Source of the DNA: Mucilaginibacter sp.
Lineage (GTDB): Bacteria; Bacteroidota; Bacteroidia; Sphingobacteriales; Sphingobacteriaceae
DNA: 64,000 nt
Direction: 5' to 3'
NCBI RefSeq assembly: GCF_028288225.1
Contig: NZ_JAQBOC010000084.1
Location: forward strand, 33,048-97,047
Position numbers and translations under genes: made by a program. Position 1 is the stretch's first letter. The number at the start of each line of letters is the position of its first letter. The notes below the pieces were generated by a model. It worked only from the letters and a program-made list of their open reading frames with translations. It ran no database searches and was not told the DNA's origin. Positions 43,849 through 51,334 of the stretch are shown piece by piece.

Positions 43849-44120
43849 AAATAAAATTAACTGAAAAATACAGTTGCTTATACGTTAAAAGCGAGCTTTT
43901 GGTTAACCATTACGGTTAATAGATTAAGTTAGTTTTTGGCCAGGCCTGAAGTTCCATAGCCGGGTTTGATGTTGAGGCACGTACCCCGCTTTTTAGATCC
44001 ATACCCTTTACCAAAAATTTCGGCATGGTAGTAAGCATATCCTTGTTGTCGTTCAGCTTCCGTTACCTGAGTTGGGATGTTTCAGCCGAAAGAGCTGATA
44101 CCTTCATTTTACTTGTCAAT
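43849..44120. other. Gap with possible decayed coding sequence
   Basis: Between the PAS kinase and the lipase maturation factor gene. The minus strand has two short overlapping open stretches near 43925-44060 (one reading MLTTMPKFLVKGMDLKSG, the other ending KPGYGTSGLAKN) that look protein-like but have stops upstream. They may be remnants of a gene; no intact gene is present. Confidence 0.3.
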
Positions 44121-45680
44121 TTAGCGAATCCATCCTGCACTTTTTAGAAATGCGATCAGACGCGGGTCTTTAGCCGACATAACCGGAAGCCAGAGGCCCA
44201 CCCGCTCGCGATTCCACCAAAGGCCTTTTGGATTGCCCGGCCTCGCAAACTTATAGCGATATAGAACCGCCCGGATATATTGCGGTGGCCTGGCAGTAAA
44301 GGGATTGCCAGCGAACAAACCTACAGCACCGGGATCATTATGAAGGAGTTTCCACACAAGGTTTAGCGTCCATGGATATTCATTTGGAGACGACATAGCA
44401 GCGAACCACATTTGCCAGTCTAAACGCAACTGGTAAGGGGCTATTTGTGGCGGCCGCTTGTCAAGTGACACAGGCAAACCTTTGTAGATGTAGGGTTTCC
44501 AGTTGGCTTTGTCGTCAGGCTTCCCGTCTGTCGTTCCTTCGAATACTACATTCAGGCGTTCCTGTCCCACAGTTCCGAATGCACCATAGGTATTTACGAG
44601 ATCCAGGGGGTCAAATGAGGTGTTCATGATTTGGCCCGGAGATAATATATTAAGTGCAGGCTGAATGCTAAGGAGTGCAATAACACCGGTAACAACCCAG
44701 GCTGTGGTTAACATAGGTTTGGATGTTTCAGCGCGACCGGCAGCGGCATCGGCCTTACGAACGAGCCGGTTAGGAAGAAGCCTTGACCAGAAACCATCAT
44801 CGAAACAAGCCAGAGCTGGGATAATGGTAAGCCAATTTAAAAAAGAGAGATTGCCACTGAGAATAATGGTGACCTGGAACAACACGATCATCGATCCGGC
44901 AATGTGACGAGCAATCCGCGGCCAGAATATGAACCACGGCGCCACAAGTTCGGCCAGAAAATTGAACCAGACTCCAATTTTCAGAGCTATACGCGGGAAA
45001 AAATGGAACCACCGGCTCAACGGACCGGGAATGGGCTGTGTTTCGAAATGGTAATAGAGGGCGGTGCCGTTACGCCATATTTTATCCCCGCGGAACTTGA
45101 TCATTCCGGAGCCAAGCATGATCCGGAAGGTCAGCCACCGGAATAAAACGATGATTGGCAGGGGTGGTGCGCACCTTGGAAATGGACGCAGATCGAATAG
45201 CGGGCAGAGGAAGATAGCGAGAAAACCGGTTTCGGTAAGCTGGATCTCCCAACCGTATCCATACCAGTCTTGTCCGACGTGAACAAAGGACATATAGAGC
45301 AGCCAAAGAACAGTAAGCAGTAGCGCATCCGCGTAGCCTGCCATTACTACACAGGAAAGCAAGAATCCGACCCACGCCACAGTTAAAAGTGCGGTGTCTG
45401 AATGCCAGAGCCAAAAGAGTGACGGCAGTCGCACAAAGCCGGCTCCTGCTGATCCCAGTGCAGCGCTCACCTGCTTAAGATAAATCCCGATGGGAAGGAG
45501 CCCGTTAGAGCCGATCAAAGGAACGATCTGATTGATAACAACCAGGAAGGCTACAGCATAGACCACGCCCAGCAGGCGAAGAATGACAAAGCGGGTAAGC
45601 CAGTAGGTGGGAGGGGCGCCTGGCGCACGGAAAACTCCCCCGGATTCATTGTCCATTTTGTTTTTCAAGTCCATTCGCAA
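44121..45680 (-). CDS. Lipase maturation factor family protein
   Basis: 519 residues with several membrane spans and a soluble C-terminal domain. FVHVGQDWYGYGWEIQLTETGFLAIFL, FRIMLGSGMIKFRGD and YHFETQPIPGPLSRWFHFFP are hallmarks of the LMF1/DUF1222 family. In animals these proteins help dimeric lipases fold in the ER; in bacteria the role is unknown. The gene reads visibly more GC-rich than its neighbours, which suggests transfer. It stands alone; several start codons lie close together at the N-terminus (MRMDLKNKM). Confidence 0.88.
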   Translation of the reverse strand: MRMDLKNKMDNESGGVFRAPGAPPTYWLTRFVILRLLGVVYAVAFLVVINQIVPLIGSNGLLPIGIYLKQVSAALGSAGAGFVRLPSLFWLWHSDTALLTVAWVGFLLSCVVMAGYADALLLTVLWLLYMSFVHVGQDWYGYGWEIQLTETGFLAIFLCPLFDLRPFPRCAPPLPIIVLFRWLTFRIMLGSGMIKFRGDKIWRNGTALYYHFETQPIPGPLSRWFHFFPRIALKIGVWFNFLAELVAPWFIFWPRIARHIAGSMIVLFQVTIILSGNLSFLNWLTIIPALACFDDGFWSRLLPNRLVRKADAAAGRAETSKPMLTTAWVVTGVIALLSIQPALNILSPGQIMNTSFDPLDLVNTYGAFGTVGQERLNVVFEGTTDGKPDDKANWKPYIYKGLPVSLDKRPPQIAPYQLRLDWQMWFAAMSSPNEYPWTLNLVWKLLHNDPGAVGLFAGNPFTARPPQYIRAVLYRYKFARPGNPKGLWWNRERVGLWLPVMSAKDPRLIAFLKSAGWIR

Positions 45681-45978
45681 TTCCTTACTTTAGGCACATC
45701 ACCCCAATAACCATATTTGATATGGTTTGCAAAAATTGATCCGAAAAATCTGAAAAAGAAACAATAATAAAATTAAGGTTTTGGTAGCCAGTAGTCAGTT
45801 GGAGCCACTACCGATAGAACTCCACAAGGGTGTTACATTCAATTAATGGAATTTTAGATAAATTGTTTAATATATTGATAAATAGCTAATTATAGCTATT
45901 GTTCTAATGAATTGGTAAGTGTAATTTTATTAACCCAACTTAACCGAACTTATCCTGAAGCTGCTAAAACCACATCAC

Positions 45979-48039
45979 ATGAACGAAGAACCCGTCAAAA
46001 TGAAACCCCAACCGGAGTATTCGCAACCCTTTTACCGCAAGCTGAGGGGTTATGCGTTTGATCCGTCCTTTTCTGCCACCCTGAACAAACGTCGGCTTAA
46101 CGAGGTAACCTACAAAATAAAATGGGAACCAACCAGCCCCGGCCCTATTGGAGAGTATGTTGAGGTGATTGATTATGATCCCACAAAAAAATGCTTTTAC
46201 AAACCTGTCACGCTGGATGCTCCCTTTGTACTGGCCGACCATGGACTTAACCTCTCAGACGGCGACCCCAGGTTTCACCAGCAGCAGGTTTATGCTGTGG
46301 TAATGAGTGTGATAAATCAGTTTGAAAAAGCGCTGGGCCGAAAGATCATCTGGTCTAAAGTGACGAAAAACGTTAAAGACCCTAACTCGGCTGAAGAGAA
46401 AAAATCCGATTATAGCAATCTGTTTATCCCCAGGCTAAGGATATACCCGCATGCCATGCGCCAGCAGAACGCCTATTACTCACCTGAAAAAAACGCACTT
46501 CTGTTCGGTTATTTTAAAGCTTCGGGTAATTGGGATGGCAATAACGTTCCCGGGGCCACGGTTTTTACCTGCTTATCTCCGGATATCGTAGCCCACGAAA
46601 CCGCGCATGCCATTCTACACACTATTCACCCTTATTTAACCAAGGATACCAACCCGGATATGTTGGCCTTTCATGAGGGGTTTGCAGATATCATAGCCCT
46701 ATTGCAGCGTTTTACCTTTAAGGCAGTTGTTGAAGATCAAATCAAAAGTTCGCGCGGTGACATGCTTTCTCCTGAGAACCTTCTGGGCGATCTGGCCATA
46801 CAATTTGGCCAGGCCGTATCTGGCAACAGGCGGGCTCTGCGAAGCTTTTTGGTTGAAAAGGATGAACTTGGCAATTGGACAAACATGACGCCCGATCCAA
46901 CGAAATTTCATACTGTTACCGAGCCGCACAGCCGTGGCGGCTTGCTGGTTGCTGCGGTTTTTGATGCTTTTACAAAATTGTACAAATTCAGAGTGGCAGA
47001 CCTGATAAGACTGGCATCAAACGGAACCGGGGTATTAGCCCAGGGTGAAATTGACCCCGACCTGGTGAAGCGCCTATCCGAAGAAGCCTGCAATATCGCG
47101 GAAAAGCTAATGCTGATCTGTATACGGGCGCTCGACTATTGCCCACCGGTAGACCTGACATTTGGCGATTACCTGCGGGCCATAGTAACTGCCGATCTGC
47201 AATTTAACCCCGATGATGAAGAAGGCTTGCGCTATGCCATGCTCGAATCCTTCCGCAGCTGGGGCATTATCCCAGCAGAAGTGAACACCTTCTCAGTGGA
47301 ATCATTAAAATGGAAAGCACCTGATGATCTGTTATATCAAATAGAGGGCAAGCATCAGGACAACCAGACAAATTTGGACAATCTTGTCAAAACGATCAAA
47401 TTTGCATTTGATCCCAAATTTTCTGCCGAGTATAAAATGCCTTCCAACCCGAATTTCAACAGGGTACTTGGTTTCATTGAGCGGATCCTTCGTGAAAATG
47501 ATCGCGAAGTGATCTTCAAACAATCACAGGACCTTGCCAAAATTGTCCATGAATTATTCGATGAACAAATAGAGATGTCGGCTGGCACAGAAGCCTTGCT
47601 GGGTATGAATTTTAAGGGCTGCACTTATACAGACCCGCAAGAGTCTGGAGACGCAATGGAAAAGCCATTGCAGTTAGTAGCACAACCAAGAAATATTTTC
47701 CAGGTATACAAATGCAGGCCCATGATAATGCCTGATCCGAAATCGGGAAACAGTATTAAGACGATGCTGATCATGTTCCTTCAAAAAGTTCATGTAAACC
47801 TTAAGGGCTCGCGGTACCAGGGATACTTTGAGGATAACCAATTTGCATTTCATGGGGGAGCATCCATTATTATCGATATGGCCAATTACGAGATCAGGTA
47901 TACGATCAATAAAAGTGTCAATAGTTCAGAGCGCCTTTTCCGCCAGCTGGATTATGCAATAGCTAATCAACCAGATGAAGGTAATAATGCCCTGATGATG
48001 CAGGGCGACGAACCCTTTGCTGCATTACACATCCATTAA
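45979..48039 (+). CDS. Gluzincin-like metallopeptidase of unknown role
   Basis: 686 residues with no signal peptide. The zinc motif HETAH (H206, E207, H210) is followed 22 residues later by HEGFADIIA with E233, matching the HExxH plus NE-x-x-SD arrangement of thermolysin-like gluzincins. The 200 residues before it and 400 after it match nothing I recognise; the C-terminal part (about 560-670) may be a separate beta-rich domain. The MBL gene starts 12 bp after the stop, so the two are coupled. The lack of a signal suggests an intracellular target. It could be an inactive homologue, but the motif is complete. Confidence 0.75.
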   Translation: MNEEPVKMKPQPEYSQPFYRKLRGYAFDPSFSATLNKRRLNEVTYKIKWEPTSPGPIGEYVEVIDYDPTKKCFYKPVTLDAPFVLADHGLNLSDGDPRFHQQQVYAVVMSVINQFEKALGRKIIWSKVTKNVKDPNSAEEKKSDYSNLFIPRLRIYPHAMRQQNAYYSPEKNALLFGYFKASGNWDGNNVPGATVFTCLSPDIVAHETAHAILHTIHPYLTKDTNPDMLAFHEGFADIIALLQRFTFKAVVEDQIKSSRGDMLSPENLLGDLAIQFGQAVSGNRRALRSFLVEKDELGNWTNMTPDPTKFHTVTEPHSRGGLLVAAVFDAFTKLYKFRVADLIRLASNGTGVLAQGEIDPDLVKRLSEEACNIAEKLMLICIRALDYCPPVDLTFGDYLRAIVTADLQFNPDDEEGLRYAMLESFRSWGIIPAEVNTFSVESLKWKAPDDLLYQIEGKHQDNQTNLDNLVKTIKFAFDPKFSAEYKMPSNPNFNRVLGFIERILRENDREVIFKQSQDLAKIVHELFDEQIEMSAGTEALLGMNFKGCTYTDPQESGDAMEKPLQLVAQPRNIFQVYKCRPMIMPDPKSGNSIKTMLIMFLQKVHVNLKGSRYQGYFEDNQFAFHGGASIIIDMANYEIRYTINKSVNSSERLFRQLDYAIANQPDEGNNALMMQGDEPFAALHIH

Positions 48040-48050
48040 GCTTTCAAGCT

Positions 48051-49448
48051 ATGTCAGTAACCGTTAACATACGCATGTACAACCAGAAGAATCTGGGCGA
48101 CTGTTTTTTATTAAAATTCACCAATTCAAAAAATGAAGAAGCTTATTATTTGATAGATTTTGGTTCTTACACAAGTGGAAACGATAAAAGAGAAAAAGAA
48201 ATTGCAGAAAATATTAAGGCCATCCTCGGCGATAAAAAACTAACCATTATAGTTACCCACCAGCATAAAGATCACCTGAGCGGGTTTGTGAGTGCGGGTG
48301 ACATGCTAAAAAACAAAAATGCTGAAAGGGCATTATGGTTATCATTTCTGGATGATGAAAGCAGTGAGGAAGGGCAAATAATCAGATCGACAACAGAGAA
48401 ATACTGGAAAAAAAGCAAAAAAGTGAATACTCTGCTTGAACAGAAATTTACTGGTGTACCCCTGGTAGATAATATGCTCAATCAGAAAAAAGTCTATGAT
48501 CTTTTTGCCGAAGATCAAACAACCGGGAAGGCAATGACCAAGCTTCTGGAAATAGCACAGAACAATGTAACCTTCCTTACCCCCGGACAAAATTTCCCAT
48601 TACCGGGACTAAGTGAGGGTGTAAATGTGTATGTGCTTGGCCCGCCTTATTCGAATGAACTGCTTACTAAAATGGATCCCACCAAAACCGAAGGTGTGGA
48701 AGGATTGAATGCCACTATGGAGATGGCAAACCTGGATATATCAGGCTCTCTAATGTTGGATGCGCTTGAAAATATGCCTGCAGGCAGCGAAAGCGGTACT
48801 GGCAAAATTTTCAGAGAAACGGACTTCCCGTTTAGCCGGAATTTTATTGATAATAATCCTGATAGCCGCCCGAAAAAGGAGTATTATGATCAGGCAAACG
48901 AATACCGGCAAATAGACCATGAATGGCTGAGCGAGATTGGCCGACTGGCTTTGCACATGGATAAGTTTACTAACAACACCAGCCTGGTACTGGCCTTTGA
49001 GTTGGTTGAATCAAAAAAAGTATTGCTTTTCGTAGGTGATGCCCAGATAGGCAACTGGCAAAGCTGGTTCAATGTTAAATTTATAGATTCAGCTGTAACC
49101 GGTAAGGACCTGTTATCGCGTACCATTCTATATAAAGCGGGCCATCATTCCAGCCATAACGCAACGCTTAAGCAGGGGCTTGATTTGATGAACGAAAAAG
49201 AGCTCATTATTATGGTACCGGTAGAAAAGGAATCGGCAAAACCATTTAAAATGCTGAAACCGGGAATGCTCACAGGCTACAACCGCAAAAGCCAGGGCAG
49301 GGTATTACGCTCAGATACGGTAGAGCAGGATGGCAATGATCTGGTAACTAAATATCCGTTTGTTACGCGAAATCAACTCCCAAACTTAACAATAACACCA
49401 GATAGTACCGGATCACACTTATCGATGGAACTTGAAATAAAAGGCTAA
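48051..49448 (+). CDS. MBL-fold (metallo-beta-lactamase) hydrolase
   Basis: 465 residues, no signal peptide. The metal motif THQHKDHLSGF (H70, H72, D74, H75) is complete, and later ligands are likely in LLFVGDAQ and KAGHHSSHNA. Lactonases, nucleases and ComEC-type enzymes share this fold; the GDAQ plus GHHSSHN pattern is closest to the ComEC/DNA-uptake hydrolase branch. A polar 100-residue insert sits at about 95-215. The gene is tightly flanked by the gluzincin (12 bp) and the TIG gene (12 bp), so the three form one operon. Confidence 0.82.
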   Translation: MSVTVNIRMYNQKNLGDCFLLKFTNSKNEEAYYLIDFGSYTSGNDKREKEIAENIKAILGDKKLTIIVTHQHKDHLSGFVSAGDMLKNKNAERALWLSFLDDESSEEGQIIRSTTEKYWKKSKKVNTLLEQKFTGVPLVDNMLNQKKVYDLFAEDQTTGKAMTKLLEIAQNNVTFLTPGQNFPLPGLSEGVNVYVLGPPYSNELLTKMDPTKTEGVEGLNATMEMANLDISGSLMLDALENMPAGSESGTGKIFRETDFPFSRNFIDNNPDSRPKKEYYDQANEYRQIDHEWLSEIGRLALHMDKFTNNTSLVLAFELVESKKVLLFVGDAQIGNWQSWFNVKFIDSAVTGKDLLSRTILYKAGHHSSHNATLKQGLDLMNEKELIIMVPVEKESAKPFKMLKPGMLTGYNRKSQGRVLRSDTVEQDGNDLVTKYPFVTRNQLPNLTITPDSTGSHLSMELEIKG

Positions 49449-49460
49449 ACTAAAATCACA

Positions 49461-50141
49461 ATGACAGATCAAACCGAAACCACACAAAATGCTATAGCAG
49501 CCGGACTTCCTTAATAAAGCGCGAGAAATTATGGGCTGGTATTATATTGATATTTTTTACCAGCATTTCTTTACTTGCAATAATTGCCTATTGGCCTGAC
49601 AGGGTGACAAAAGGTACCTGCATTGTTTACCAAAACAAAGTGTTCCATGTAACTCTGATTGATTCCACTTGCCCTGCGCCTAAAAAAGACACTGTTAAAT
49701 CTAAGACTTCCGTTGAAAAAAAAATCCCGCTCACCGGAAGCCGTTAATTTAAATCGTATTATAGCTATAGCCGCTTTAACCGGACTGTTTACCGATATGG
49801 CCATGCTGAAACTAAAAGACATATTTGAGACAATCATTAAACCTAACGCCGATACGACGGTTAAGCCGGGCCAGGTAATGGAAATTGACATTATGAATAT
49901 AAAGCCTGGTAAAATAAATGTGAACCAGCCCAATGAAATCACCATACCGGGTAAAAACCTGGATGCCGGTAAACTGATCATAAAAATTAACGATAAGGAA
50001 ATTACCGGTGCTGCAGTCACATCTACACAGATTAAATTTACCTACCAGATTGCGGATGAGGACAAAAGTAAAACCGAATTTAAACTTGTTATTACCGATA
50101 AGGACGGTAAGGAATTGACAAACCTGAAAATGAGTGTTTAA
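49461..50141 (+). pseudogene. Membrane-anchored TIG-type protein, frame interrupted twice
   Basis: Translation from ATG 49461 (MTDQTETTQNAIAAG) stops after 17 codons. One extra T near 49510 would continue into LIKREKLWAGIILIFF and a membrane span. At the A9 run near 49726-49734 the frame shifts back; one A fewer continues KKSRSPEAVNLNRIIAIAALTG and then a C-terminal IPT/TIG-like beta domain (NIKPGKINVNQPNEITIPG). So the natural protein is about 225 residues: short cytoplasmic head, membrane segment(s), outside TIG domain. Two opposite single-base changes suggest a sequence error or a switch rather than simple decay. It is the third gene of the operon. Confidence 0.6.
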
Positions 50142-50418
50142 GCTTTTTATGTCTTACTTGCGGAGACGACCTGTTATTTATTTTTGATTGAAGAATTAAA
50201 CATCGGTTATTGTTACCGATTATAATAATGGTAAAATGTAAGCTTAAACAATGTTTTTAGAAATCTTTTAATTTTCATTATAATTAATTTTTATTCCTTT
50301 TTTATTTTACTTTCCAATTTTTTTCTTATTTGTTAATTTTTCTATAACTTTAAATTTATAGTACAATACTATAAAAGCTGGGCCAGTCTAAGATTTATTA
50401 ACAATTAACTTTATTCAC
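50142..50418. promoter_or_regulatory. AT-rich gap with an inverted repeat before the M57 gene
   Basis: TTTATAGT (50355-50362) and ACTATAAA (50368-50375) form an 8-bp inverted repeat with a 5-bp spacer, about 45 bp upstream of the ATG at 50419. It is an operator candidate. The rest is AT-rich with no gene. Confidence 0.4.
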
Positions 50419-51252
50419 ATGAAAAGAAAATTTTTACTAAGAATCTGTTTATCGGTAGTAGCATTGTCTGCTGTCTTGTCTGCTTGTCAAAAAAACAGCA
50501 ATTCAACACAGGTAACTCCGGTAGTAAAAAGTGAAGTATCTGCTGAAGTGCTTCAAAACATTAAAGATCTGGGATTTAGTACAAGCGAGGTACACAAGGT
50601 TAATGATGGTTACCTGGTAGAAGGTGATATTTTATTAACCGAAGAAAATTTTGCTGAGGCCAGCACTTCTCCAAATTTAAGGATAGCTGAAACTGAGCAA
50701 TACCGAACCACCAACCTTGTAAAAAGTTTACCAAGAACAATTACCATTTCTGTTTCAAACCTGCCCACTGTATATGCAACTGCTACCGCAAATGCAGTTG
50801 CCCGTTACAATGCACTAAGTTTATTAATTAAGTTTCAAATAGTAAGCAGCAGTGGGAATATACAGGTAGTAGGCTTTAACCAGGGCCCAAGCGGTGGTTA
50901 CATTACTTTAGGTTCGTCTGGCTTCCCTACTAAACAAGGTAATCCTTACAAGCAAATTCAAATGAACACTAATGCAGCGGCTTATGGCTCCAATCCGGAT
51001 GTGAATTATATAACATCTGTTTTACAGCATGAGATTGGCCATTGCATCGGCTTCCGTCACACTGATTATTTTGATCGTTCTTACAGCTGTGGCGGTGCCG
51101 CATCTAACGAGGGTGCTTCAAATATTGGTGCTATATTGATACCAGGTACCCCATCAACAGCTGATGCAAACTCATGGATGCTGGCTTGCTCAAACGGGAC
51201 TGATCGTACATTTAATACCAATGATAAGATTGCCCTTAATTACTTATATTAA
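50419..51252 (+). CDS. Secreted HEIGH metallopeptidase lipoprotein (M57 type)
   Basis: 277 residues. Lipobox LSAC near residue 22. The catalytic motif HEIGHCIGFRH (H204, E205, H208, H214) is the full metzincin HExxHxxGxxH, and the HEIGH wording with the surrounding SVLQ... and CGGAASNEG is that of the dual-action HEIGH peptidase family M57. It is anchored to the envelope by lipid. The gene lies 278 bp after the operon above and 82 bp before the S8 gene. Confidence 0.88.
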   Translation: MKRKFLLRICLSVVALSAVLSACQKNSNSTQVTPVVKSEVSAEVLQNIKDLGFSTSEVHKVNDGYLVEGDILLTEENFAEASTSPNLRIAETEQYRTTNLVKSLPRTITISVSNLPTVYATATANAVARYNALSLLIKFQIVSSSGNIQVVGFNQGPSGGYITLGSSGFPTKQGNPYKQIQMNTNAAAYGSNPDVNYITSVLQHEIGHCIGFRHTDYFDRSYSCGGAASNEGASNIGAILIPGTPSTADANSWMLACSNGTDRTFNTNDKIALNYLY

Positions 51253-51292
51253 AACTGCCATTGCTTTTATAGTATAAATATTAATTTTACCT

Positions 51293-51325
51293 TAAAGGGG
51301 GGCACAACGCCCCCCTTTATTTTTG
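51293..51325 (+). terminator. Strong terminator abutting the S8 gene
   Basis: TAAAGGGGGGC (51293-51303) pairs with GCCCCCCTTTA (51309-51319) and is followed by T5. The same bases TATTTTTG (51318-51325) match the TAnnTTTG -7 consensus and end 9 bp before the S8 gene ATG. The M57 transcript probably ends here while the next gene is fired from the same spot. Confidence 0.75.
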
Positions 51326-51334
51326 TAAACCGAT

